In this document: positions 1 to 6,387 of the stretch, one piece after another
Layout of the letters: every line of letters begins with the position of its first letter
Position numbering within the stretch: the stretch's first letter is position 1
NCBI GenBank assembly: GCA_026770585.1
Contig: MU646755.1
Location: forward strand, 324,696-335,159
Length of the DNA stretch: 10,464 bases
Source: Baffinella frigidus
Lineage: Eukaryota; Cryptophyceae; Cryptomonadales; Baffinellaceae
Direction of reading: 5' to 3'
Notes under the pieces: generated by a model
The model's input: only the letters and a program-made list of their open reading frames with translations
Database searches by the model: none
What the model was told of the DNA's origin: nothing
Translations under genes and position numbers: made by a program

Positions 1-118
1 GGGTTTAGGGTGGCACCAGCAAGCGCAGACCAGAACGAGAAAGAGCCACACTCACGTATCGAGGGTAAGGGGCTTAGGGTGTAGGGTTCAGGGTGTATGG
101 TTCAGGGGTCAGGACCAG
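1..118 (+). repeat. Scattered degenerate telomere-type heptamers
   Basis: The window opens with GGGTTTAGGG, and from about 61 to 118 there are repeated variants such as CTTAGGG, TGTAGGG and TTCAGGG. The 7-nt spacing is only partly kept. These are decayed relatives of the TTTAGGG telomere repeat rather than a live telomere. No gene is visible. Confidence 0.7.
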
Positions 119-452
119 TAGAGGAGGATGACCAGGATTAGAAAGAGCCATTCGGCAAGTTTCGAGAGTAAGTATCGAGGAACCACGCAAGAGGGATCGA
201 AACATCCACTTTTGACATCTTGCAAGGGAAATCCCCACAATACTTTAGTCAACCACGCCAGATCTGGCGTGGATAAGGCGTCGGCTTCCTTCGAGCCCTC
301 TGGCGTGGCAGGGATTAGGGTTTTAGGGTTTGGGGTTACCAGTATGCGCAGAGGAGGATGAGGAAGAGCCAGACGAGGAGGATGTGCGTCGCGGCGTGGG
401 CCGAGTTCAGCAGTATCTGAGTTCAGCAGTATCTGTTTCAGGGTTCCACCCG
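119..452. other. Non-coding stretch with short direct repeats
   Basis: No convincing gene. The 10-mer GAGGAGGATG appears three times (121, 351, 375), each near an AGAGCC string. A 16-nt unit, GTTCAGCAGTATCTGA, is repeated in tandem at 405-420 and 421-435, the second copy ending in T. Heptamer fragments lie at 311-345. The 77-codon open frame at 128-361 contains a perfect palindrome and a heptamer run and has no recognisable motif, so I do not call it. Confidence 0.5.
253..272. repeat. Perfect 20-nt palindrome CCACGCCAGA/TCTGGCGTGG
   Basis: CCACGCCAGATCTGGCGTGG equals its own reverse complement. Its half-site CCACGCCAGA is also the terminal sequence of the inverted-repeat element at 9028-9204, and both are preceded by AA. 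It therefore looks like two ends of that element placed back to back without an interior. A further single half (CTCTGGCGTGG) lies near 299-309. Confidence 0.75.
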
Positions 453-477
453 GGATCGTTGGAGGGGGGTAATTGGT

Positions 478-552
478 TTAATCAGGAATTATAAGTAAAA
501 TTAACTATGCCATAGTAATTTCTCCTATGAATTCTCCTATGAAATAATAAAA
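478..552 (+). repeat. Diverged copy of the 9720-9863 inverted-repeat element
   Basis: This AT-rich stretch aligns by eye with the interiors of the elements at 5408-5521 and 9720-9863. Shared landmarks in order are a TAATnAGGA string, an ACTATGCC string, then TAATTTCTCCTAT followed by a second CTCCT and TGAAA. It is the most diverged of the three, and its ends are not definable. Confidence 0.5.
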
Positions 553-600
553 ATGGCTCCAATACCAGACACAAGGGCTCCAATTCCAAACACGAAATAC

Positions 601-618
601 CCCCACGAAGGCGTGGGG
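601..618. repeat. Small hairpin CCCCACG-AAGG-CGTGGGG
   Basis: A 7-bp perfect stem with a 4-nt AAGG loop. It is isolated, with no T-run behind it and no adjacent gene. It is probably part of an older palindromic repeat; no function can be assigned. Confidence 0.6.
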
Positions 619-650
619 CGAATTCAGAAGGATCTGTTTCAGGGTTTGAA

Positions 651-749
651 TAGGGCAACGTCCTGAAAACCAGGTAGTTAGGCCTACGGTATTGCCTACG
701 GTAGGTCGTAAGGCTCCTAGGACCTATGTTTCGTAGGATCCCCCCTAGG
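651..749 (+). mobile_element. Truncated copy of the 160-bp palindromic element (PAL copy 1)
   Basis: After a TA at 651-652 the sequence GGGCAACGTCC, the AAAACCAGGTAGTTAGGCC string and the paired CCTACGG/GTAGG motifs follow the left arm and loop of the complete element at 4407-4566. The match stops at the loop (CCCCCCTAGG), where the 139-bp element at 750-888 begins. The right arm is missing and does not resume after 888, so this copy is a deletion derivative, not a simple insertion. Confidence 0.8.
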
Positions 750-888
750 CCAATTAGCAGCCACCGGGGGATTCACGGATACAGTCCATTTAAACTATGT
801 GCACTAGAATCGCATCCATTGCCCTGGAACCTAACTGGAATTTCACCTTGAATTCAAGGTGAAAAGGTCCTCGGTCGCTTCTAAGTGG
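750..888 (-). mobile_element. 139-bp inverted-repeat element, copy 1 (F139)
   Basis: Reverse complement of the elements at 2629-2767 and 3079-3217, and exactly the same length. Terminal inverted repeats of 17 nt (750-766 and 872-888) resemble CCACTTAGCAGCGACCG. A perfect 24-nt palindrome at 841-864 starts 24 nt inside the end at 888, the same offset as in the other copies. Identity to the 3079 copy is roughly 85% by eye. It has no coding capacity, as expected of a MITE-like non-autonomous element. No clear target-site duplication is seen. Confidence 0.85.
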
Positions 889-894
889 TGTGTG

Positions 895-989
895 TGGACC
901 GGGTCCTGGACGGGCCCGCCTCAGTCGATCTAATGGCCCAACCTGGGAACCCTTTTCCCTTGAGGTGGGCCCATCCAGGACCCGGTCCA
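895..989. mobile_element. Fold-back with 29-nt arms (GGACCGGGTCC family)
   Basis: Arms at 895-923 and 961-989 pair with 27 of 29 matches, around a 37-nt loop. Each arm holds the smaller palindrome GGACCGGGTCC or the same motif complemented. It lies 6 nt from the 139-bp element. Two open frames on opposite strands cover it simply because palindromic DNA mirrors its coding content; I do not call them. Confidence 0.75.
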
Positions 990-1037
990 TGTGTGTTTGG
1001 GGTTTAGGGGTCAGGGTTCAGGGTTTAGCGGTTAGGT

Positions 1038-1146
1038 TAAAAGAAAATGGCCTATCAAACCGGGTTCTGGTCCCAATTAAATTTACTTAGGGCCCTAGTT
1101 AACCTTTGTCAACTCCTATGAACAAATAGGGATCCATTTCCTTTTA
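1038..1146. mobile_element. TA-flanked fold-back, about 105 bp
   Basis: TA at 1038-1039 is followed by AAAGAAAATGGCCTAT. The right end, ATAGGGATCCATTTCCTTT, is followed by TA at 1145-1146. The arms pair with few mismatches, and a TAGGGCCCTA palindrome (1088-1097) sits at the centre of symmetry. The TA flanks match the pattern of the elements at 4231-4568 and 8234-8514, but are weaker evidence here because the arms are AT-rich and less perfect. Confidence 0.55.
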
Positions 1147-1459
1147 AATTGCACATGTCCCCAGATAAGGTTCAGGCGTGCTGTCTCGTTGAGGGGTTAG
1201 GGTTTAAGATGTCGTGATTGGGTGAAACTCGATGAGGCATGCGGGCTGTTAAGGAAGATCTGGGGTTTGGGGGTTATGGTTTAGGGGTTGGGGGCTTAGG
1301 GTTTTGGGGTTTAGGGTTTAGGGTTCAGGGTCACCGTCGTGCCAGGATATCCGGGCGTAAAGTGCCAATTCCAATGCACATTGAAGGAAATGATCCAATT
1401 CCGGTTCAAAAATGTTCCCTGCTGTCTTTTGAGCGGGTTGTGGAACACCTGGCATGGCG
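1147..1459 (+). other. Mixed stretch: heptamer runs plus about 125 bp of unassigned sequence
   Basis: Heptamer-like strings occur near 1193-1210 and at 1258-1334. The segment 1335-1459 is not telomere-like. It carries weak inverted ends (GTGCCAGG near 1349, CCTGGCATGG near 1448) that could be an eroded element. The 79-codon frame over this region runs from heptamer DNA into it and is not credible as a gene. Confidence 0.45.
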
Positions 1460-2529
1460 TTTTGGGTTTAGGGTATAGGGTTTGGAGTTTGGGTTTCAGG
1501 GCTTGGGGTTGAGGTTTGAGGACTTGGGGTTGAAGGTTTAGGGTTTAGGGTTTAGGCATTAGGGTTGAGGGTTTAGGGATTACGGTTTAGGGTTCAGGGT
1601 TCAGGGTTTAGCGTTTAGGGTTTGGGGTTGAGGGTTAGGGTTTGCGGGGTTAGGGTTGAGGGGATAGGGTTGAGAGGACAGGGGTTGGGGGTCAGGGGTT
1701 ATGGATTAGGGTTTAGGGGTTAAGGGTTAAGGCTCATGGTTTAGGTTTTAGAGTTTAGGGTCTATGGTTAGGGGTCAGGAGATACTTGATTGGGATTGCG
1801 GGCTGTTTGTTGTGGATGACCTGGCTCAAGGTTAGTGGTTGAGGGGTTAGGGTTAGTACGTAGGGTTTGGGGTTCAGGGTTTGGGGCTTAGGGGCTAGGG
1901 GCTAGGGGTTTTGGTTAAGGGTTTAGGTGATACCCAATTAGGATTGTTTAGGATTTAGGAGTTAGGGTTTAGGGTTTGGAGTTCAGGGTTCAGGGTTCAG
2001 GGTTTAGGGTTCAGGGTTAAGGGTTTAGGGTTGAGAGTTTAGGGTTTAGGGTTTAGGGTTTAGGGCTCAGGGTTATGAGATTTAGGGTTGAGGGTTGAGG
2101 GTAGAGGGATAAGGGTTTAGGGTTCAGGGTTTAGGGTTTAGAGTTTAGGGTTCAGGGTGTGGGGTTTAGGGTTAAGGGTGTAGGGTTTGGGGTTTAGGGT
2201 TCCGGGTTTATGGTTTAGGGCTAAGGGTTTAGGGGTCATAGTTATGGGGTTTAGGTTTTGGGTTTAGGGTTTGGGGTTCAGGGTTTAGGGTTCAGGGTTT
2301 AGGGTTCAGGGTTCAGGGTTCAGGGTTCAGGGTTATGGGGTTTGGATTTTGGAGTTTATGGTTCATGGTTAAGGGTTTAGGGTTAAGGATTAAGCGTTTA
2401 GGGTTAGGGGTTTAGGGTTAAGGGTTTAGGATTTAGGGTTAAGGGTTGTGGGTTGAGAGTTTGGGGTTTAGGGTTAAGGGTTTAGGGTTTAGGGTTAAGG
2501 GTTGAGGGTTGAGGGTTGAGGGTTGAGTT
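1460..2529 (+). repeat. Large block of degenerate telomere-type heptamers
   Basis: About 1.07 kb of TTTAGGG-related sequence. The commonest units are TTTAGGG and TTCAGGG, with TTGAGGG, TTAAGGG and TTTGGGG mixed in. The third position of TTNAGGG is the most variable and all four bases occur there. The G-rich strand is + throughout. Many units are offset by single-base indels, as in an old interstitial or subtelomeric tract. No gene or other element is visible inside apart from short non-repeat islands near 1780-1835 and 1928-1950. Confidence 0.9.
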
Positions 2530-2628
2530 TGTAGGGCCTGGCCTTGACAGCGAGGCTCGAGCGCAAGTTGCCCTCCGAGAACGTCGACGAGTTTGCGGGA
2601 GGCATGGAGTTTGGCCAATTTGAACCTA

Positions 2629-2767
2629 CCACTTAGCAGCGACCGACGATATTTTCGCCCGGGATCCCGGGCGAAACGCGGTTGGAATTCAATGCAAATG
2701 GATAAGATTCTAGCACCAATCGTTTAGATGGACTGCATCCGTGAAGGCCCCGGTGGCTGCTAAGTGG
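2629..2767 (+). mobile_element. 139-bp inverted-repeat element, copy 2 (F139)
   Basis: Terminal repeats CCACTTAGCAGCGACCG (2629-2645) and its complement (2751-2767) match at 16 of 17 positions. The internal hairpin at 2653-2676 is a perfect 24-nt palindrome built on GCCCGGGATCCCGGGC, GC-rich where copies 1 and 3 have CACC/GGTG, so pairing is kept while sequence differs. The right half (GGATAAGATTCTAG, then AGATGGACTGCATCCGTGAA) is shared with the other copies. Confidence 0.85.
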
Positions 2768-2911
2768 TTGACTATTTCCCTGCGGGGTCGCAGGCCTTTT
2801 AAGCGAATTCTTAGACCTTATTTCATCGGTTTAGGGTCAGACCTTGACAGCGAGGCTGGATCCCATGTTCACCTCCGAGAACGTCGACACCTGGGATTTG
2901 GGTTTGGGGTT

Positions 2912-3018
2912 CACACAGTGGACTACGAACCTTTCATCAAAAGTCAACTTACCCAGAGATAATCAACTTTAAGGATTTTTTGAGGCAAATTGGTCACGTA
3001 ACACCCCGGAATCCGGGG
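2912..3018 (+). repeat. Dispersed repeat (also at 4607-4712), ending in a hairpin
   Basis: Begins CACACAGTGGACTACGAACC and continues through a TCAAAAGTCAACTT string, AAGGATT, then GCAAATTGGTCACGTAACA. It aligns closely with 4607-4712, and its last part with the complement of 6320-6364. It ends in a 7-bp stem, CCCCGGA-A-TCCGGGG (3004-3018). The GGTCACGT string overlaps the motif shared by several fold-backs in the window. Confidence 0.75.
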
Positions 3019-3078
3019 ACCTTGACAGCGAGGCTCGACCCAATATTGACCTCCGAGAACGCCACCTGGATTTGGGTC

Positions 3079-3217
3079 CCACTTAGCAGCGACCGAGGAC
3101 CTTTTCACCTGAAATCCAAGGTGAAATTCCGGTTAGGTTCCAGGGTATTGGATAAGATTCTAGTACAAATCGTTGAGATGGATTGTATCCGTGAAGCCCC
3201 CAGTCCCTTCTAAGTGG
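3079..3217 (+). mobile_element. 139-bp inverted-repeat element, copy 3 (F139)
   Basis: Same length as the other two copies. The left end reads CCACTTAGCAGCGACCG; the right end is more eroded (13 of 17 pairs). The hairpin at 3103-3126 keeps 8 outer base pairs of the 24-nt palindrome, while its centre is mismatched. It sits exactly between two anchor repeats, apparently at the cost of the first bases of the next anchor. Confidence 0.85.
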
Positions 3218-3296
3218 GGGCAGCGAGGCTGGACCCCGTGTTAACCTCCGAGAACGTCGACACCTGATTTCATCCCGTCAGGTATTTGATGTAAAT

Positions 3297-3413
3297 GCTT
3301 CGGAGTTCCCCGAATCAACGAAATTCACTACACAATTGGTCACGTCCAGGCCTGGACGTGACTGATTTGGTCAATTATGTAGTAAATTTCGTTGATTCGG
3401 GGAACTCCGAAGC
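3297..3413. mobile_element. Near-perfect 117-bp palindromic element
   Basis: Arms 3297-3338 and 3372-3413 are 42 nt each with only two mismatches (C/T at both). The centre holds a perfect 24-nt palindrome (3339-3362) made of GTCACGTCCAGG and its complement, followed by a 9-nt asymmetric insertion. The outermost strings are GCTTCGGAGTTCCCCGAATC and its complement. No TA flank or other target duplication is obvious. The TACnACA...GGTCACGTCC core also occurs at 6978-7017. DNA like this would form a strong cruciform. Confidence 0.9.
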
Positions 3414-3454
3414 TCTCCATGTTCACCTCCGAGAACGTCGACACCTGGATTGGG

Positions 3455-3934
3455 GATTTGGGTTTGGGGTTGGGTTTGGGGGTTTAGAGTTTGTCGTTCG
3501 GGGTTTAGGGTCTGGGGTACAGGGTTTGGGGTTGAGGGTTTATGGTTTTGGATTTATGGGTTGTGGTTTTGGGTTAAGAGTTTGGGGTGTTTTGGGTTTA
3601 GGGTTTAGGGTGAGGGTTCAGCTTTTAGGGTTCTGGGTGTTTAAGGTGTAGGGTGTGGGGTGTTTCGGGTTTCGGATTTAGAGGATTTAAGGTTTAGGAT
3701 TGAGGGTTCATGGTTCAGGGTTTTGGGTTCAGGGGTCTGGGTTTTGGGTTTAGGGTTCAACGTTGAGGTTTCAAGGTTTTGGTTTTGGTTTAGGGTTTAG
3801 GGTTTAGGGTTTGGTTTGGGGTTTAGGGTTTAGGGTTTGGTTTGGGGTTTAGGGTTTAGGGTTCAGGGTTCAGGGTTTAGGGTTTAGGGTTTGATCTGGG
3901 GTTTAGGGTTCAGGGTTTAGGGTTTAGGGTTTGG
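3455..3934 (+). repeat. Second block of telomere-type heptamers
   Basis: Mostly TTTAGGG and TTTGGGG units. Toward 3780-3930 they become regular, in a higher-order pattern in which about three TTTAGGG or TTCAGGG units alternate with GTTTGGTTTGGGG or TTTGATCTGGGG spacers. This later part is less decayed than 1460-2529. The 118-codon frame at 3295-3651 is a palindrome arm joined to heptamer-encoded Gly, Phe and Val and is not a gene. Confidence 0.85.
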
Positions 3935-4222
3935 CCTCGGGAGGCGCATCAAGATGTGGGTCAGGAGAACTGGTCGCAATGTGGTTCAGGAGAAGTTTTC
4001 GCGATGTGGTTCAGGAGAAGCCCACTCTCATGCGGACGAGTATTCACTATGAATACGATTTCGGGGATCTTCGATCCAATTCTGGTGTATCTTAAGGCTC
4101 TAATTGAAGTCTAGATAGACGACTGCATGATGTCTATCCTTAAGATACACCAAAATCGTATTCATTATGAATACTCGGCCTCGGGAGGCGCATCAAGATG
4201 TGGTTCATGAAAACTTGTCGCA
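3933..4222 (+). repeat. Direct repeats flanking a fold-back, with a 25-bp tandem repeat
   Basis: The sequence starting GGCCTCGGGAGGCGCATCAA and running to GTCGCA occurs at 3933-3978 and again at 4177-4222, either side of the fold-back at 4037-4177. Within the left copy and after it, a 25-bp unit centred on ATGTGGTTCAGGAGAA is repeated three times (starts near 3954, 3979, 4004). The large direct repeats may be a segmental duplication or may predate insertion of the fold-back. Confidence 0.7.
4037..4177. mobile_element. 141-bp fold-back with internal GTATTCA hairpins
   Basis: The outer arms (4037-4061 with 4153-4177) and inner arms (4083-4097 with 4138-4152) pair. The left arm carries an extra 20-odd nt containing its own small hairpin, GGATC-TTC-GATCC. 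Both arms begin with a 17-nt palindromic string, GTATTCACTATGAATAC or GTATTCATTATGAATAC. The same left-arm sequence, including the GGATC hairpin, recurs at 6921-6962, so this is a family. Confidence 0.8.
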
Positions 4223-4230
4223 CCACACTC

Positions 4231-4406
4231 TACCACACAGCGGGCTACGCGGGGATTTTCGGGCACTCAGAGCCCGAGTTTCCGTTACCTTTTCCGTAGG
4301 AACCCCCCTATGCCCCTACGGGTTGCCTACGGGTTGCCTACCGTAGGGTCCTAGGTCTTATCGCTTAGGGGTTATTCAAAATCCCTGCGTAGCCCGCTGT
4401 GTGGTA
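4231..4406. mobile_element. TA-bounded fold-back of 172 bp (element D)
   Basis: TA at 4231-4232 is followed by CCACACAGCGGGCTACGC. The complementary arm ends at 4404 and is followed by TA at 4405-4406. Arms of 27 nt inside the TAs have one mismatch. A short hairpin, CGGGC-ACTCAGA-GCCCG, follows the left arm. The interior (about 4290-4360) resembles a diverged PAL element, with CCCCTACGGG and CCTACCGTAGGG. The left 56 nt recur in reverse at 8134-8189. The right TA is also the left TA of the element at 4407-4566. Confidence 0.85.
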
Positions 4407-4568
4407 GGGTAACGTCCCGAAAACCAGGTAGTTAGGCCTACGGTATTGCCTACGGTAGGCCGTAGGGCCCCTGGGACCTAATGTTTTATAGGACCCCCCC
4501 TAGGCCCCTACGGCCTACCGTAGGCAATACCGTAGGCTTAACTACCCGGTTTTCACTATGTTAGCCTA
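4405..4568. mobile_element. Complete TA-flanked palindromic element, 160 bp (PAL copy 2)
   Basis: Between TA at 4405-4406 and TA at 4567-4568 lies a 160-bp palindrome. Inner arms 4419-4467 and 4505-4554 pair almost perfectly (two mismatches through GCCTACGGTATTGCCTACGG), and the ends GGGTAAC and GTTAGCC pair more loosely. The loop contains the CCTAATGTTTTATAGGACC string. Partial copies are at 651-749 (left half) and 6577-6660 (centre and right). The TA duplication fits Tc1/mariner-type insertion, but no transposase is present. Confidence 0.85.
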
Positions 4569-4606
4569 TGAACACTCCACTGCAGACAGAAGCGCAACGC
4601 GCAACC

Positions 4607-4712
4607 CACACAGTGGACTACGAACCTTTAATCAAAAGTCAACTTGCCTTGAGGTAGTTGACTTGAAGGATTCTCTGGTGCAATTTGGTCTCGTAACATG
4701 CTGAATTCCAGC
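4607..4712 (+). repeat. Dispersed repeat, second copy of 2912-3018
   Basis: Starts with the same CACACAGTGGACTACGAACC string. It contains an 8-bp stem, AAGTCAAC with GTTGACTT (about 4634-4657), that is weaker in the first copy. It diverges where the first copy has its CCCCGGA hairpin. The minus-strand open frame that crosses it has no recognisable motif. Confidence 0.7.
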
Positions 4713-4887
4713 CCCAACCTTGGTAGCCCACCGTGTGGACAGCGGTCTTCCAAGGAGATTTCGACCGCAACATCCGATCGAAATATCGGGCAATAAAATG
4801 TCTTTATACCGAGCAATTCTTGATTAGTACCACGAAAATAAATGGACGGATCTGCAAAGGCCGCGTGGTACCGTGTGACAGTGCCGA

Positions 4888-4911
4888 GAGCTATGCCAAA
4901 TGGCATAGCTC
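4888..4911. repeat. 11-bp perfect hairpin
   Basis: GAGCTATGCCA pairs with TGGCATAGCTC across an AA spacer. It is preceded by a GTGGTACCGTGTG string that also heads the GC-rich repeats further right, so it may belong to the same repeat family. Confidence 0.75.
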
Positions 4912-5013
4912 ACGTTTCCGAGGCGGGCCCATTTCTTAAGGCTCATAGACTTTTGTATCTCTCAACTCAAGGCTCAAGGGCCTCTTCCAGGACCTGTATC
5001 GAGAGTAGTAATA

Positions 5014-5033
5014 AAGAAGAAGAAGAAGAAGAA
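5014..5033 (+). repeat. AAG trinucleotide microsatellite
   Basis: About six AAG/GAA units. On translation it yields poly-Glu, which inflates the apparent open frame here. Confidence 0.9.
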
Positions 5034-5204
5034 CCACGCAAGAGTGCAAGGCTGACCTGGGAAAACAAGTCAGTTCACACGGAATTTGTACCAACTTTCC
5101 GAAATTTCGATTTTTCTCTGGGGAGAATGTCAACTTGTGAACTATCAAAATCGTCAGATTCCGGGAATTTTACTACACGGCACTCTGCCCTACAATCTTG
5201 CGTG

Positions 5205-5407
5205 GAAGGTACCGTGCGGTACCTTCGGAAGGTTGGTCGCGGGAGGTTCGTGAGAATGTGGTCCCGCCAGACTTTCCAGAAAAGGTAAATTCGCTCTCAA
5301 GGTACGCTAAAATATTCATAGACTTATACACCAGCGCGTTTTTGTACGAACGCGTCCCGTTTGTACTACAGCATCGTGGTCAAACTGTACGTGTTGTCGA
5401 ATTTGCG
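5205..5407 (+). repeat. GC-rich dispersed repeat, copy R1
   Basis: Opens with a 22-nt hairpin, GAAGGTACCG-TG-CGGTACCTTC (5205-5226). Then come CGGGAGGTTCGTGAGAATG, a TCCCGCCAGAC string able to pair with CGGGA, one ACGCTAAAA unit (5304) and the tail AAACTGTACGTGTTGTCGAA. The same order occurs in R2 at 5567-5752. The hairpin is specific to this copy. Short open frames over it are not called. Confidence 0.7.
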
Positions 5408-5521
5408 AGTTCCCTCATGAGCGTTTTCATTTAATTAGGAGGCCTGGTTCAATTTACCATGCCCTAACTAATTTCTCCTATTCAACCTCCTATTGAAAAG
5501 GAACTGATTCAGTTATCTTCC
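5408..5521 (+). mobile_element. Second copy of the 9720-9863 element, left end eroded
   Basis: From AGTTCCCTC through GCGTTTTCATTTAATTAGGA to CTGATTCAGTTATCTTCC it matches 9744-9856 with few differences. The outermost bases of the left terminal repeat are absent, and R1 ends immediately before it, so the element probably landed at the R1 edge or was truncated by recombination. Confidence 0.75.
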
Positions 5522-5566
5522 AAAAATCTAATAATTGACTTAGGAATCTGTTCGCATAGATAGCCT

Positions 5567-5752
5567 CGTGTGGTACCGTGTGGCGTCCTCCCGCGGGAGG
5601 TTCATGAGAATGAGGTCCCGCCAGACTCGCCAGAGAGGGTTTTATTCGCTCTGAAAGCACGCTAAAAGTAAAAAAAATCGCTCTAAAAGTACGCTAAAAG
5701 TACGCTAAAACTCTACAAGTACGCTAAAACTGTACGTGTGGTCGACTTTGCG
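5567..5752 (+). repeat. GC-rich dispersed repeat, copy R2, with ACGCTAAAA tandem units
   Basis: Starts CGTGTGGTACCGTGTGGCG and includes a perfect 14-nt palindrome CCTCCCGCGGGAGG (5587-5600), then GGTTCATGAGAATG and TCCCGCCAGACTCGCCAGAG. ACGCTAAAA occurs at 5659, 5691, 5702 and 5721, an expansion relative to the single unit in R1. It ends with the same GTACGTGTGGTCGA tail as R1. Confidence 0.7.
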
Positions 5753-5818
5753 TGTACCGTGTGGCGGCGCGGGAGGTTCATGAGAATGCGGTCCCGCCAG
5801 ACTCGCCAGAGGAGGTAC
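5753..5818 (+). repeat. GC-rich dispersed repeat, partial copy R3
   Basis: Directly follows R2: ACCGTGTGGCG, CGCGGGAGGTTCATGAGAAT, then GGTCCCGCCAGACTCGCCAG. Only the first half of the unit is present. The junction suggests unequal exchange between tandem copies. Confidence 0.7.
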
Positions 5819-5841
5819 ACGCGGCACGAGCACCACAGCGC

Positions 5842-6285
5842 CCCCAGCGTCTCGGCCCTGCTTCAGGAGTGTTTGCTTGATTTAACTTTATTTTCCAATT
5901 ATTTTAGTAGAGAAGGTTCAGCAGGTTTTGCGTTATTGACCTTTTTGTGTTTTGCTGTATTGACCTTGATTTCTCCAGTTAACACGCCGGGTTCGCGGTA
6001 CAAATCCTTCAACTTTGAAGCGGAAAGAGGAGGTAGAGCGGAACGAGCACCACAGCAAAACAGCTGTTTGGTGGTTAGGGTTCAGGGTCGAGTGTTTCAG
6101 AACAGTATCTGACATTGCAAGACCCCCCCCCGCGCGGGTTCCGAGTTCACGACTGGGTCTAGGGTCTCGGCCCTGGTTCAAGAGGTTTTGCTTTATTTAA
6201 CTTTATTTCCCAATTATTGCAATTTTTGGGTCCCCAGCGTCTCGGCCCTGGTTTGGGAGGTTTTGCTATATTGACCTTTACCACT
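5842..6285 (+). repeat. Three copies of a CTCGGCCCTG...TTTTGC repeat
   Basis: The string AGCGTCTCGGCCCTG followed by TTCAGGAG or TTTGGGAG and TTTTGCTT starts near 5845, 6163 (GGTCTCGG variant) and 6234. The first two copies continue into ATTTAACTTTATTT and CCAATTATT, the third into TATATTGACC. These are imperfect tandem duplications, and no gene is supported. A poly-C run lies at 6123-6130. Confidence 0.65.
5982..6041 (+). repeat. Dispersed 60-bp repeat, copy 1
   Basis: ACACGCCGGGTTCGCGGTAC, then a TTCAACTTTGAAGCGGAAAG string and GAGGAGG. It recurs at 7626-7683 with few differences, and its second half recurs at 9209-9236. It lies inside the larger repeat region and shows no coding signal. 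Confidence 0.7.
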
Positions 6286-6319
6286 CGGTGGGCTTCGAGG
6301 GTTTCGGATTTGAATGTGG

Positions 6320-6364
6320 GGCCGGATTCTAGGGTGTTACGTGACCAAATTTGCGCCAGAATGG
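6320..6364 (-). repeat. Inverted third copy of the GGTCACGTAACAC repeat
   Basis: Read on the minus strand, GCGCAAATTTGGTCACGTAA and then an AATCCGG string match the right halves of 2912-3018 and 4607-4712. Only about 45 bp are shared. Confidence 0.6.
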
Positions 6365-6387
6365 TTTCCCAATTGTTGTAGTTATCT

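Larger units (their letters stand above)
2542..3460 (+). repeat. Five-copy anchor repeat with element-filled spacers
   Basis: A roughly 60-bp anchor begins CCTTGACAGCGAGGCT, passes through CTCCGAGAACGTCGACACC and ends GGATTTGGG. Copies start near 2542, 2842, 3020, 3218 (first bases lost) and 3414 (second half only). The CTCCGAGAACG landmark falls at 2573, 2873, 3051, 3246 and 3427, spacings of 300, 178, 195 and 181. The spacers hold, in order, a 139-bp element, the 2912-3018 dispersed repeat, another 139-bp element and the palindrome at 3297-3413. Short open frames here cross the repeat boundaries and are not called. Confidence 0.8.
4713..5204. other. About 490 bp without an assignable gene
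   Basis: The longest frame here (4842-5288, 148 codons) crosses a palindrome, an AAG microsatellite that gives a run of six Glu, and a GC-rich repeat. It has no domain I recognise, so I leave it uncalled. Notable structure is a 24-nt hairpin at 4888-4911 (GAGCTATGCCA and complement around AA) and a weak ATTTCGA/TCGAAAT stem near 4758-4784. A short string, AACCACGCAAGAG, is shared with 180-193. Confidence 0.5.

Noticed and set aside
601-618. Rho-independent terminator
   Set aside because: The stem lacks a following T-run, and there is no gene upstream; the sequence is not bacterial in character.
3295-3651. 118-codon open frame with Gly/Phe/Val-rich tail
   Set aside because: It is one palindrome, an anchor repeat and telomere-type heptamers read in frame; stop-poor G-rich repeats give long frames by chance.
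4842-5288. 148-codon open frame on the + strand
   Set aside because: It crosses a palindrome, an AAG microsatellite and the GC-rich repeat R1, and no motif or related frame is present in the other R copies.
5987-6010. tRNA-like GGGTTCGCGG string as a possible B box
   Set aside because: No matching A box, acceptor stem or cloverleaf could be found around it or around its copy near 7631.
5738-6112. 124-codon open frame with a hydrophobic stretch
   Set aside because: It spans repeat R3 and the CTCGGCCCTG repeat. The hydrophobic segment comes from AT-rich repeat DNA, and other copies do not keep the frame.
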